Assembly (NCBI GenBank): GCA_008973525.1
Contig: WACJ01000132.1
Span: 124,001 to 188,000, forward strand
DNA: 64,000 nucleotides
DNA from: Stenopsyche tienmushanensis
Taxonomy: Eukaryota > Arthropoda > Insecta > Trichoptera > Stenopsychidae
Reading direction: 5' to 3'
Shown here: piece after piece, positions 25,556 through 37,640 of the stretch
How the letters are laid out: the number at the start of each line of letters is the position of its first letter
Position numbering within the stretch: position 1 is the stretch's first letter
Made by a program: the position numbers and the translations under genes
Notes under the pieces: model-generated
Told to the model about the DNA's origin: nothing
Database searches by the model: none
What the model saw: the letters and a program-made list of their open reading frames with translations, nothing else

Positions 25556-26094
25556 AAGACAATCGAACGATATCTTGACAATCTTGGGGCAACAACGCGT
25601 AATTGTTCTTTCAAAATGCATAACTATCGCGCTTTTGTATTATTCAGCACGTTGACATTTTTTTAACACAAATATAATTCATACATATTGAATTTTTTTC
25701 GGAACAATGACGCTACTAGACATTTATCTACACGGCCATCTTCATTTTGCAAAGTTCATCTACATATTGTTCTGATGACTTTATCATTCAATGAGAGATT
25801 TCATTCGTCGGTTTGCCCTGTCGTAACTTCTATTATTTGACTGACAAAGTTTGCAACAATCGACTCGATGCAATATTGATTATTTTAATGGGTATTCAAA
25901 CTTACTGCCGTTTTATCTTGCTAATCTTTCTTGCCATGCCATTTTCCTCGTCGACTCGAATGAAATTTATTTAGATTGTGATGATTTTTACACAAAATTA
26001 TATTATACATACCAATACTACGTTGATATTCTAATTGAAAGATGGCAGTCATGGAAATGGGAATGTCAATCTAACACTGATTATTGAGCTATTT

Positions 26095-26200
26095 TTTGTT
26101 ACGCACACTCATATATAAGTTGATCCACTTTTCTCTCAGGACCGCGCAGTATGAATAAAGCGCGTATTTCAATAAATTGACCTTGACACTTTTTATATTA
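26095..26200 (-). repeat. Anonymous repeat (family B), copy 2
   Basis: On the plus strand reads TGATCCACTTTTCTCTCAGG, ACCGCGCAGTATGAATAAAG and TCAATAAATTGACCTTGACA, the reverse complement of the family B blocks seen at 15350-15475 and 45600-45720. Confidence 0.6.
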
Positions 26201-26939
26201 TTGTGGCCCATAATAGTGGTTCAAATAGAATCATTTTTGCTACCACACTGAGCTTTAAGTATATAATTGATTTATGTGGCTTTCTAGTATTTATTATGAT
26301 TCTAAGAAGACCACCAAAGATCTAAGACGATCCCATATCTGATGGTTTTCAACCGAATATGACCAAGTTCTATTTTAATTTTAATGTGTATTTTGTCGTC
26401 ATCTGTTGATGATTTATGTGATGATTCTCGACTTTGTACTCTATGAAAATGAATAGTTCTAATATTGTTTTCCTTTTTAGAAATACATGTTATTCTTTGT
26501 GTGCGTAAAACTTGGTAGGAAATTTAATTGAAACGTGACACAAGAATAAAAGAGATCATAAATGTAATGTCTGATATAATGATTTAAATAATTAATGATA
26601 TTGTACTAGAAATGGAAGCACGATATTTAAAATGAAGCGCTATGGATCGCTTTTCACAATATTTAACCATATTAACACCTTAACAGCACAACCTTTCCAT
26701 TGATGTACGAGTGTATGATTAGACGCAAAACACTCGTTTATATTTTTAATTCACTAATCTCCGCGCTCAATATACGAGAATACTCTTTCGAGAAAAAAAA
26801 CTAAAATATAACACTAGTACTAGTTCAAGTCATCAACATATACTGGATAAACTAGAGAATGAGTGATTAACTGTATCTGAAGTTTAGAAAAAGTTCAGTT
26901 TTGGACTCTATAAACAATGTTTCATGTGCAGTATCTCAG

Positions 26940-27400
26940 ATTTAAATTCTTGGTGGAGAAGACTTTGAAACTATTTCTCAAAATGATGTAGATGAATTGC
27001 TTAAGGATACTCCCTTGAATGATAATGATATTATTGGTTTGATTTTACATGGTAACAAAGAAACAAAAGACGATATTGAAGTGGAAGAAACTCCTGCCCC
27101 CCTTACTGTAAAGATTATACAAGAAGCTAGTCAACATTGCAATGAATTAGAAAATCTATTTATTATACATGACTCAAATTCTGAACGAGCTTTCAAATTC
27201 CAACGCGAGCTTAAGAATTGCATGTTTCCATACTGAGTGCAAAACTAATAGTTAAGTCGTCGCAATGTTTTTTATGTGATTTTTGGTACATTCTATTACA
27301 TTGATTTGAAGTTATGCGGTTTTAAAAATAATAGTCTTTTTTATGTATATATGCGACTCCCCGTGGAACATATCTATCGCATGAAAACTGTTTCCAAGTA
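26940..27400 (+). pseudogene. Tigger/jerky-like transposase C-terminal tail and element end
   Basis: An open tail at about 26952-27236 begins GEDFETISQNDVDELLKD and continues through EEETPAPLTVKIIQE-like sequence to a block with NELENLFIIHDSN and ERAFKFQRELK, ending in a stop. This is the typical acidic tail of Tigger-derived transposases (DVDELLEEH...EEE.P...T...EA....E....DPN.ERA). Downstream comes non-coding sequence with GAAGTTATGCGGTTTT and then TGGAACATATCTATCGCAT, a sub-terminal pattern of Tigger ends ('TGGAACGCATCTACCGCAT'). No upstream transposase core is joined to it, so it is a 5'-truncated relic. Confidence 0.75.
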
Positions 27401-29180
27401 TATACCGCAATATATTTAATTTTAGAGGAATCCCTGCAGCTGTTTATTTATGCAATATATGCGTGTATGAAAAAGACAATCACTTGTGATAAGCCGAGAA
27501 CTGTTTTTTAATCTGCATCTATTATTTTTGATAATGAAGTGAAATGAAGTTTTATTGTTTCCTATTATGTTTAGTTTTGATAAAAACGTCAATGTTTTTA
27601 TATCAACAAATCATAAATAAAACGCTTTTGAATTTTTATTTTTATTTTAATTATAAAAGACCATCAACCGTTGCATATTTATCGTTTTTTGCATATAGCC
27701 GTATAAAATATACGTGAAGCAATTTTTTTGTCGTTTATCTCGACTGATATTAATTGGATAAATGCTGCTTGTCTTTTTAGCATCCCAAGGTTGGCGATAC
27801 ATGTCGCGTTCGTCGGTACGTTCATATGCATAATTGCACCTAAACGAGATTCATTTTTATTGTAATTAGAAGATCGAGCAAATAGTGCGACCCTGTTGCA
27901 TTTGTGCGCCCGCGAAAGGTCGATGGCGTTCAGGGTCGACTTAGAATGTGTTCGGCGGTCGCAAAAAAAAATGTGCGTCGAACGGCAATCTTGGCTATTC
28001 GATTTGCACCGCACAATAGACAATCGATTCGACCTTGACTCGACACATGCTAAGATGGCGTCCTCATTACGGCCGTAATGAGAACGATGAAAATGTCACA
28101 TTTTAATTTTAAATATCGCCGTCGTTGCATCGCGTCGCTGCGCTGCGGTTCCGACATGCGCGCCGCACAATCTGTTAGGACCAAATCGGCGCCGATATTT
28201 GAATTTGACGTATCGTCGATTGTTTATTTCGTACGATCTTCCTGATTTGTCGGCGATGAATCACTGCATGGTAACGAGTCCCTTGAGAAAATGAGCGCTC
28301 AGTCGCGTCAGAGCGCTTGCCTCCATGTCACCCTCGATCGTGGAATAACCTGAAAATGCAAACTGGCGGCTGGTTGCGAGGACTCGGAAGATCTTCGACA
28401 GGCGGCCGCCATTACGGTACGGTTTACATTTTTGAACGCACTCGCATTTCAGTCATAAAAGCTCCCGATTTGTTATTCGCGTCCCACATGACATAACCCC
28501 ATAATCATAAAGTCTTCCATGATGATGACACATTGCGATTTATCCCGGACGGCGTCGATTTCATACATCAAACGTCCGAAATGTCGAGGAAAAACACGGC
28601 ATGTTTTTATAAACTTGACCTCCATTCAACCTACAAAACTTGATCGATTTCAAATGCATTCATAAACAAACCCAGTTTGATCTTTGATATTCAAAGATAG
28701 AAACTCAATCCGAACGAATTTCAAAAGTCATCACTTTCTTATCGCGGTTAGGAATGAAAAACAACATACATTTATCCATAATTTGCACACGTGTCGCCCA
28801 TTTAACCCAAATACTATAATTGTCATAGGATTTACACCAAATTATGATAATTATTCAAAATCTGCCAAGCATCATTTGGGACATCATCAATGTGCTTATT
28901 TTTTAAAATCTAAATGCAATCAATAAAACAATTTTAGTGTTGTTGTTAGTAATCATGTTAACCCTTTAATGCGTATGCCCGCGCATGTTACGGGCATCGC
29001 TCCATAGCGCTTTATTTACAATGTTGTGCTCGTATTTCCAATAGAATAATATCTACTCAAATTATTATGTTCAACATTTCATTTATGATCTGCTGCCTTA
29101 AATTAAATTTCCCATGAAGTTTCCTCAACACAGAGAATCAATCAAAAATTAACTCAATAATCAAACTGTAAAATGGGATG
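27400..29180. other. No gene; CpG-richer part at 27.9-28.6 kb
   Basis: The interval 27880-28560 has more CpG than the flanks (for example GCATCGCGTCGCTGCGCTGC near 28130) and a few short open frames on both strands, none recognisable. The rest is ordinary AT-rich sequence. A regulatory role for the CpG-richer part is possible but not shown. Confidence 0.35.
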
Positions 29181-29185
29181 TAATT

Positions 29186-29782
29186 CAGGGCCGTAATAAC
29201 GGCGTGAAAAAACAGGCGCCCGCCACGGGCGCAGCTGAACTTAGGGCGCAAAACCTAGAATACCGACCTGGTCGAGAGTTGCACATGATTTTACTTCACC
29301 ATTCTACTTTACTTGAATCAACACTGATTGTCTGTTTTTATAATATATATACTAAGTTGTCTAATCCCTCTGACAAAACCCTCTAAACACTAGGCTGACT
29401 TAGCCGGCATAAGCTCGCAATATAAGAAAGATAGCAATATTTTCGACCGATTGTAAAATTTAAACAACCCACCCAATCAGTCTTCTTCAGAGATAATAAT
29501 TTTTTAATCGTTCTGTAGGCATATTCATTCAGCGGTCCGAAAAGCAGACCTATTGGACATACAAATATTGTGGCCGCTCCGTCCTCTTTTATGACTCTTT
29601 GCGGCATTTTCTATTATCTGTACGATCACGGAGGCAACTTAGCGTCTATATCGTGGTATTTTTTAAAAACAGGAACAACCATTTATACGTTAGGTCGGAT
29701 ACTTTTGGGACTATCTTTGTATATTTTAAAATATTACATTTATAATAGCCTTAGATACTTGCCACGGGCGCTTCATACGAGG
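29186..29782 (+). mobile_element. hAT-type non-autonomous element with LINE-derived cargo, copy 1
   Basis: Starts CAGGGCCGTAATAACGGCG, followed by CGCCCGCCACGGGCGCA and GGGCGCAAAAC, the layout of many hAT ends (CAGGGCCG...GCCCCGGGCGC). Internally at 29521-29640 the plus strand reads IGHTNIVAAPSSF followed by LCGIFYYLYDHG, the LINE-tail cargo also present in the 37-kb copy. The right side has the expected CTTGCCACGGGCGCTTCATA (29758-29777) but lacks the last CCCTCGTTACGGCCCTG. No 8-bp duplication could be matched, and no mariner cargo is present. Confidence 0.7.
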
Positions 29783-29784
29783 TA

Positions 29785-30150
29785 GGTTCCATTATTTTTA
29801 AAAACCGCATAACTTCAAACCAATGTGATATAATGTACCAATAATCGCACAAAAAAAGTTTATAAAAAAATCACTGTTCTTTCTGTTTTTTTTTCAATAT
29901 CAGGATCTCTTGAGCGTGATGTAGCTTGATTGCTCTTCATTTTCTCTCGTTTTTCTTGGTCGATTCCCCCAGGTTGAGAGATGATTTGCTTATCTCCGTA
30001 GGATTTTGGATTAATAATCGTGGCCAATTTTCGGCCCTATACACACTCACACTGCTGTAACTTGCACTAGTGTTAATTTTAGATTTTTTAATGCGCAATC
30101 GTGGGATAGGTTCCATTATTTTTGAATACCGCATAACTTCAAAGTTGCAT
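29785..30150 (-). repeat. Two Tigger 3'-flank-like fragments
   Basis: Read on the minus strand, 29788-29850 and 30110-30145 both contain GAAGTTATGCGGT...AATAATGGAACCTA, matching the non-coding tail of the Tigger relic at 27236-27330 (GAAGTTATGCGGTTTTAAAA). The two pieces are about 300 bp apart; the DNA between them shows no protein match I can name. Confidence 0.5.
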
Positions 30151-30184
30151 ACAAAAGATCCGCATAAATGACTATACATAAAAT

Positions 30185-30340
30185 ATTATACATTCCTATA
30201 CCATTCATCCGATTGCGATGAAACTTTGGGGAGTTGTTGTACGCACCTTAGTAAACGTTTTTGAATGAAAAGTTTGTTTTGCGAGACGTTTAGCGGATGC
30301 TCCATGTTGGCGCATAGTAGTCTGGTAAAATGAAGCGTAT
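30185..30340 (+). repeat. Dispersed repeat shared with 16545-16700
   Basis: Plus-strand counterpart of the reversed copy at 16545-16700, with the blocks AAACTTTGGGGAGTTGTTG, GCGAGACGTTTAGCGGATGC and CATGTTGGCGCATA in order. Confidence 0.6.
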
Positions 30341-30872
30341 GCTGTGGGGGGCGGGGAGAGGAAGGATCACGTAACTGTAATTATTAAAAGCATGTAACAT
30401 TGCAACGCATTCCTGGTACTTGTAATTAATAAAATTGTAATACTGTGGTCATTATTGATAACATTTTCGATAACATGTACTAACAAAGGCAATTTGAGGA
30501 TATGTATTTGATCCAAAATCTGATGCATCACTGCTGTTGTGAACCCTGAAGGTTCGTCTTGCATTTACAGGAACCCAAATTTCTTCATCAGAATCTAATA
30601 TGAAGGCAGTATTTGATGATCCGGAAATCGTAGGATTTTTCATTTCGGTTTTCGTTCCAAGCGTTTATATCGGTTCTATTACAGTTTTTTCGGTTTTACG
30701 GCCAGGAAATATCTAGGAAGAGGTAACCTAAACAAAATACATAATAATGACTTAATATTAAAAGCTGGAATTTGGAATGATGATAAAACTATTATCTGAA
30801 ATATTGATTTAATAGAACAGTTAACTGAACAAACAATTAATAAAGATTACAATATTATCAAATGACTACAAT

Positions 30873-31017
30873 CAGGGCTTTGAACCGTTGTTTTTTTTTT
30901 CATTTCTGTTATGGTTTCGATTACGTTCCTAACATTTATATCGGTTCAATTACGGTTTTCGTTCCGAGAAAAATAACGGTTTTACCGTTTATCGATTTTT
31001 TCCTGTTCGAAGCCCTG
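30873..31017 (+). mobile_element. Short MITE with CAGGGCTTTGAAC ends
   Basis: Begins CAGGGCTTTGAACCG and ends GTTCGAAGCCCTG, so 13 terminal bases are inverted with one mismatch, as in hAT MITEs. The interior is rich in CGGTT/AACGG motifs. A second end of the same family, on the opposite strand, closes at 45358 (CGGTTCAAAGCCCTG). Neither flank gives a clean 8-bp duplication (ACTACAAT against TATGCAAT share only the last CAAT). Confidence 0.6.
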
Positions 31018-31149
31018 TATGCAATCAAACAAATTCTGCTTAACAATGATGAATGTCGCTTTATTATATCAACACAAGAACCGTAAAAAGCGATTCGGTT
31101 CCAGTAAAATAACGGTTATACTGGTTATCGGTTCGACTCTGATTTAAAG

Positions 31150-34100
31150 TCCAGATTTTTATTGGTTATTTTCACTTTTATCTACACAAAAATATAAAAT
31201 ATCAGGAGGGAAATGTAAATGTGTGAAAAGTGCGGCGTAGCGATATATCGACGCTAAACAACAGTCATAAATTGTATACTTGATGCAGTTTTGCATATAT
31301 TTTATTTTGTGTAACAGTTCAAATCGGCTTATATTTCATAAACATTTTTTTATTTTGCGTGTTACCAAATTTGCCTGTTATGATTTGCAATTTTTTGTTA
31401 AAATTTTGCGAAATTTGGCATATCACTCAAACGGTTTCGAAATTCACACCCATTGATGTCACAAACGGGTGAGACATAGGACCAGATAGAGCTAAAAATT
31501 TATTGAAGGATTTTCCTTGTTTTTATTGTATAATATTCCAGCAAATTTTTCTAGATATTATTTGAATAAAACTTATTTCTTCAATAACATAAGTGTAAAT
31601 AATATTTATGAATAAATTATAATTTATTTTGTTCTGATATGCAAATGTGTCAGTCTGCATTGCATTCATTTTATTGATATGTCACACTGCCAATATCAAA
31701 TGACATCGAAAACTAACACCATCGTATCTTCTTAGAAGTACCCAATTGTATAAAAAAAACGGTTGAAAGCTCTTCGTCGATGGTGGTATATAATACGATA
31801 TATTTGCTACATATCAGGTATCAAAATAATCAGATGATGCGCTAAACTTTGATAATTTTCATTTTTACAAATTGGGTTTAACTCTCTTAGTGCCATATTC
31901 ATATCGCGAAAGGATTCAACGCCCTTAAAATTAAAAGAGTGTTCTGTGTCCAACCGGTCCGAATTTCGGACCACTGATACATTTTTGTCGTTCGGCACTA
32001 AAAGTGTTAAACTTATGAATAACTTTCAATTTTAAGCAGACTTCATTGTCGATACGGCATGCTATTTTTTGCATCGATGCAAGATATTGACAGATTCAAC
32101 TGCTTTCCATTATATTATCCAGAGTATCACTTAACAAAGAACGAACGCATTCCGACTGCATTGTTATCTTTGTGTTATCATTCTATGATTTATAATAATC
32201 ATGTGCAGATATTCTTGTACATAAAAAAAATATTGCACGTATATAACTCGAAAAGCGTTTATGTAATGCAGAACAAAAACGGCAAAGCGATTCGACGATG
32301 ATATTTATACGGCGACACTTTTAGAAAGCGTTTTGGAAGATCTTATCAATTAATTTTATTGGACTTCGACTCGCATTACACCCAATCATCTATTGGCCTG
32401 CCAATCGATTTAGAGTCATCAATGACGCTTTTTGATTTTATGAAGATTTTCTTAAATAAAAAGATCTTTGGATTTTCCCCTATCAAAGGTCGAAAACATC
32501 TTTGCATGCACATTTTGAACACTTTGAACCTTTTTGTCGCCAACGTGTACTTGAGTTCTACAACTCGTTTATTTTATCTCTCGCATTCTACCAGTGAAAC
32601 TTGATGTTTAGCCACTTTTATGTATGTATGTACTATTGTTTGGACGATAAGTTCGAAGGTTTTCCTCGGAATTATCTTAATAGGTAGTGGCTCTTGTGCC
32701 ACTAAACCGGAAATGCATCAGCGAAAGTCTGCATTGTGTGCACAGCAATAAAATGCTATATTTAAACTCTATGTGATCTGATGGACGCTGACCATGGACA
32801 CCTTATCAGCTCAGATTCGCTGTTATTCATAGATGGACCCTACCAATTGAAGAAGTGCATCCGGAGCTTTCGCGAGGAATGCAGGCGTTCGTTCAATTTG
32901 ACCTGTTTGGTAGTCGCTGCCTGCATTCCAAGCACATCACCGGTGCTGTCGTCTTTGTTATCGCATGACTAACTTGTGTTTCATGCGATAAACGAAAATA
33001 ATCGCTTCTGTGGACAAGGAGCTGCCAGCTCCGAGCTGAAGAACCAACATCAAATAATAATATCATCCAATTCGATAAGATTTAAATCCAATATAGTCGA
33101 CTGTAAATTTTGCATCAAGCAAACCGACAGACAGACATACATTCGATGTGCATTTATGCATAGATGCAATCTCATCCATTATCCGCATTTATAACATGGC
33201 CTTCATTGTTCAACTAAAAACTTGGATTTACAAATCGAAAAATGATGACAAGCAATTGGCCACCATTTTAAAATGTATTAATGAAAACCTGTCTTTTAAA
33301 ATAAGATTTTGCTTTCAAACGTGCATATAATTATTGAATTGCATTCGCTTAAAATCCATAATAACCAAAACGCAAAACAAAACATATGTAGATTTAATCA
33401 ACTATTCATTCAAATATTCAAATAGCGCTTTGTTAACCATAATTCATTTCACAATGTTTTGTCATGCAGGTCGTTTAATTTGTTTATATTATTTTAATGT
33501 ATTGCAAATTTATATAAGCTGAAAATAGGGGAGAATATATATTTAGTACGAAGTGCCAAATATCATCAGTTAATTATGTTTTTACTGCGTTGCTTTCGTC
33601 GCTGCGTCAGTTGCCGATTGTCGCGTTGTTATATTGCGGAAATCGCACCAAGGAGGTCACTTGAAGCACGGAGCACTTCATATCATTAGCATATATTTAA
33701 ATTTGATATTTTTTTAATGTGTGCAACATAACAATGCATTTATTTTTCATATTATCTTGTATTTATTCCATACGCAGATTTTCCAGTCAATAAAATCCAT
33801 TTAGGCCAATACTTACTAACATTGCCGTAATAGTTTTGTCCATCAATCATTTTTTAATATCTTGGGACTCCCGGAAGAAAGGTCACCTCAATATTTCATG
33901 AAACATGCGTCGAGTCGGGCTTACCTTTAAAAGCAAGCTGTTCATACAAACTTCAATACGTACTGAAAAACAGACATCTTATTATTCTTCTTTATTGTCA
34001 ACAAGTCGTGTTTAAAGCAATTATGTTATAAACTGCCAGATTTTACAAAATGACATTCTCGCGTCTTTCCAAGTGCATATTATCATATATTGGAATCGTG

Positions 34101-35050
34101 TGCATTCAAACATATTCGCAATCTAAAAGTAGATGACGCACTGCATTACATCGAGTGCATGGCATCGATCCAAATCTATTTTTTTTGCAAAATAAAAACT
34201 ATCGTTGATTAGGGATGTAGGCTAAAATGTAGGCCATGGACAACCGACGCAAAGAATCTTGTATCATTCCAAACTGAAAGAAAATATTAAGCTATTCTGC
34301 CAGTGGAGCATGGTTGGATCGGTTAGTAGGTTTGTTAGTGCTTAATTAGTAGAAACTGAGACGATTGTCCTCTTCTGTTATCTGGGATTGCGACCAACAG
34401 CAGCGTGGGTAGTATCATTTATCAACAGGGTTGCTTATTAAAACATCCGTCCAGGATCTTGTCTAGTAAAATTACAGTATCATGTCCATAGGTGTCTTGA
34501 ACTCAAAATGGTGACTAATTTTAAAATTTAACCATAATGAAACACAAACAGAAAGCATGGTCACCCGAGTATAAATCATGATCTGAATAAGTCCCTACTT
34601 TTTTAGGGTCGTAATTGCAATTTTAGATTCATTTTAATGTGCTCATGAGCTGAAAGCGACTGAAAGCGGTTTAAAATCATGATCTAAGCATATTCTTGTT
34701 TTATCATGGTCACTCGCTGCTCCAAAATTATTGTTGCATTATTCTCAAAATCAAATGCGCTTTTTGTTTGTTGACTATCTTATCATCCAAAAAGGCAACT
34801 GTATGTCAGTATTTCAATGCGTTGTTTATAATCGTATTTTCTTCTTGTCCATGAGATCTTGCACTTTTTGAATCTGAATTTTGTTACATTGCTAAGCGGG
34901 ATACATTCGATTATAGGATTCCGAAACATGGAAGATAGTCACATAAAAGATATATAAAATAGCTGGTAAATCAGAAATATTTGTTTACAACATCAAAAAG
35001 ATGGAAACCCCAGCTGCAATTATTTTTCAAGAAAGATTAGGCACTGTCTC
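31150..35050. other. No recognisable feature
   Basis: AT-rich sequence with scattered short frames (for example 32059-32301, 32359-32604, 32781-32972). None shows a domain, a repeat partner in the window or convincing splice sites. Confidence 0.4.
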
Positions 35051-35114
35051 TGACATCAGCTGGAAGAAATATGAAAACGCGTCTACTTTCAGCCAAGGAC
35101 TTCAAGCCTATTCG

Positions 35115-36026
35115 TAGAATTTTTTATTCTCCAAAAATATCGCTGACGCGACTGCCAAAGCTGCAAGGGCGTTTAGCAAGATGTCCAGACTTGCTGGAGC
35201 GAATTGGGGCCTTAGCAGGGATAACATGCGCATCGCCTATGATGCCATATATGTCAGCATTGCGCTATACGGAGCCGGGGCATGGTCCGAAAGACTAGGA
35301 AGATACGGCATGTGCAAAACCAGCCATAGACGCCTTAACAGTGCACAAAGACTGCCGCTACTCCGCATCACCGGGGCCTACCGGACAGTCTCAACAGACA
35401 GCCTCCCGGTACTAGCTGGAATATTACCCCTCGATCTAAAAATGCAGGTCAGCGCCTGCAAATTTCGACGGGAAAACGGACAAGTAGTTAAAGTCGGCAA
35501 ACAAGTCCTCAATCCCGAGGACGTGACGATTGTGGGTTCGAGAGATCTGAGAGAGTGGGCACGGAGGGCTGCGTTGGAGGAATGGGAGTGTAGGTGGTCA
35601 TCTTCGACCACTGGGCGCCATCTTTATTTGTTCTTCGACTCCGTTCAACGGAGGAATAAATTTCCTTGGATATGTCCTAATCACTGGACATCACAGTTCC
35701 TCACGGGACATGGCCGTTTTAGCGCTCACTTAATGGGGCTTGGCCTCGCGAACACCTCGGAGTGTCCATGCGGTGATCGGTGCATGGACGCAGATCACAT
35801 TCTGTGGTCATGTCCTGGGATGGCATCTGAAAGAGAGGAGCTCCTACGCCGAGTGCGCGCGTCACGTGAGGGGCCTGTGGGACACAAGGATCTGGTAGCC
35901 CGTCCTGGTGCCTTCAGCGCCTTCAATGCTTTTTGCACAAGTTTCGGCGCTAAAGGCGCTCCAGGTGAGTACTACGAGGCGCATTGGATCGATCCAAGAA
36001 CCCTCGTGGCTGACGCTGTAACTTAA
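35115..36026 (+). pseudogene. R1-like non-LTR retrotransposon ORF2, C-terminal part (5'-truncated)
   Basis: The frame is open from about 35120 to the TAA at 36024-36026. It starts within SKNIADATAKAARAFSK, followed by the ATG at 35181, then AYDAIYVSIALYGAGAW (RT thumb/connection region of R1/jockey-type elements) and ends with a zinc-knuckle C-P-C-G-D-x6-DH-x4-C-P at about 35765-35818, then CPGMASEREELL and GPVGHKDLVARPGAFSAF. The RT palm with its YADD motif, the endonuclease and ORF1 are missing, as expected of 5' truncation during target-primed reverse transcription. The coding part present has no stop, so the insertion may be fairly young. The clade (R1/Loa group) is inferred from the zinc-knuckle layout and would need a search. 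Confidence 0.82.
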
Positions 36027-36109
36027 CATTCTAGGCCTCCGCCCCCAACTTTCTCGTTCTTTCACTCTCGTAACCCACACAGTGGCCGTGCGTTTGCCTC
36101 CATTTCCCT

Positions 36110-36745
36110 CTTTGAACTGATTAAATTGATTTATTTATTTTATTTTTGTTATTTATCTATTTAAGTTATTGAACTATTTTATTTATCTATCATCAATTAT
36201 TGAATTATTTTATTTATCTATTATCAATTATTGAGTTATCTTATTTATTTATTTATTTACCTATTTTATGTATTCAATTTATTTACTTATTTAATTTATT
36301 TGCTCATTTGTTTGTCAGTCATTTACTTATTTAATTAATTAGTCTATCTATTTATATATTGATGTTTATTTTACTATTATTAATTTTAAATCTTACTATT
36401 ATTTATTTGTATTATTTATTTACTTTATTTATTTATTATTATTGCCTTTTTGGGTTTTTATTTATTTACTTTATTTATTTATTTATTATTGTTTTTGTTT
36501 GAAATTTATCTATTTATTTTATTATTTATATATATTTTACTTTATTTTAATTCTATTATTATTATTTATTATTAATTTTATTTATTATTATTATTTTATT
36601 TTTTATTTATTTATTTATTTGTTTATTTATTATTATATTTTTTTAGTATTATTATTATTATTTATTATTTTTATTCTATGTTGTTCTATGTTCTATTTAT
36701 GATTATTTTTATTATTATTATTATTTTTTTTTTTTTTACTTACTT
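36110..36745 (+). repeat. ATTT-rich simple repeat tract next to the LINE 3' end
   Basis: About 630 bp of interrupted TTTA/ATTT/ATT repeats starting about 85 bp after the LINE stop codon. The open frame 36442-36702 (Y/L/F/I only) is its translation and not a gene. The tract may be the element's own 3' tail, an insertion target or later expansion of the tail. Confidence 0.85.
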
Positions 36746-37017
36746 TTCACCTGCGTATTTCACAAGTTGAGTCTGGTAATATAGCGAGTGCTGTTATAGG
36801 TTGAATCTCAACCTGGGTACATGCACGTTTTCAAAGGAAAAAAAAAAAAAAATACAGAGTGTTAATATCTGTGATTTATAAATTGTTATGTTTATATATT
36901 GTACACTTTTGATTCTTTGAATAAAATAAAATAAATACCTCTCCAAAAATAAATACACCTGTGGGTAGTCCCGCGATTAACCTTTTGAGTTGTGAGCTAA
37001 TTTTAAAATAACTCAAA

Positions 37018-37025
37018 CGTAGATG
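37018..37025. repeat. Target-site duplication CGTAGATG (left)
   Basis: Identical to 37807-37814 on the other side of the hAT element. The unoccupied site in the family B copy at about 48003-48010 reads ACAGATG, once only. Confidence 0.85.
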
Positions 37026-37234
37026 TAGGGCCGCAACAAGGGGGTGGCAAAGCAGGCACCCGCCACGGGCGTAACTGGGCTTGGGATGCAAAACGCAAAA
37101 TACCGAACCCAGTCATGAGTTGCATATGATTTTTATTTTACTTTATACGAATTAACAATGATTGACTCTATCCCATTTTATAACATATACTAAATATATA
37201 TACCACCTGACAAGTCTTTTTCGGACAACTTCGT

Positions 37235-37396
37235 TGTAATGAAGTTCGTATGGCGTCCGATCATGAAGCGCTCATTCGTCATATCAACAGTCCGAAAAGC
37301 GGACTGATTGGACACACAGACCTTGTGGCCACTCCGTCCTCTTTTAGGGCTTTTTGCGGCATTTTCTATGATATGTACGATCACGGAAGCTCCCTC
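37235..37396 (+). pseudogene. LINE ORF2 C-terminal fragment carried inside the hAT element
   Basis: Plus-strand reading from 37250: MASDHEALIRHINSPKSG, then LIGHTDLVATPSSFRAFCGI. Against the LINE at 35181-36026 this lines up without gaps with MASEREELLRRVRASREG and PVGHKDLVARPGAFSAFNAF. The preceding residues CSG, lost here, survive at 39.9 and 42.1 kb (CSGMASD...; LINE CPGMASE...). It has no function of its own that I can see. Confidence 0.8.
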
Positions 37397-37464
37397 AGAA
37401 GCTAACTTACATAGGTGGCTCGCACTAAATGAGGTCGCGAACGAGTCTAAACTTCCGCTCACAC

Positions 37465-37640
37465 ATAAAAACTATATATTTATCAAAACATTATCACGAC
37501 CCTGTTTTTATTCCATTGTGAGCAAACGCGGCATCCATCTTGTACACAGCTCTCTCATGTCCAAATGTTCAGTCAATATGCGTTTTTCAGCATTTTTTTT
37601 AAACACCTACAATATCTACTCGTGCACTTACAGTTGACCC
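37465..37640 (-). pseudogene. Mariner transposase fragment inside the hAT element
   Basis: On the minus strand this reads ILTEHLDMRELCTRWMPR followed by LLTMEIK, the helix-turn-helix to linker region of SETMAR-type mariner transposases (ILTE.L.M.KLSARWVPRLLT). The same fragment is found at 39590-39755, 41440-41775 and 56684-56960. All are broken by stops. Confidence 0.75.

Noticed and set aside
30865..31025. 8-bp target duplication for the CAGGGCTTTGAAC MITE
   Set aside because: The flanks ACTACAAT and TATGCAAT share only CAAT; too weak to claim.
35071..35298. 75-codon frame overlapping the LINE
   Set aside because: Out-of-frame shadow of the LINE ORF2 reading, which continues upstream of its first ATG in another frame.
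36442..36702. 86-codon open frame of Tyr/Leu/Phe/Ile
   Set aside because: Translation of the ATTT simple repeat.
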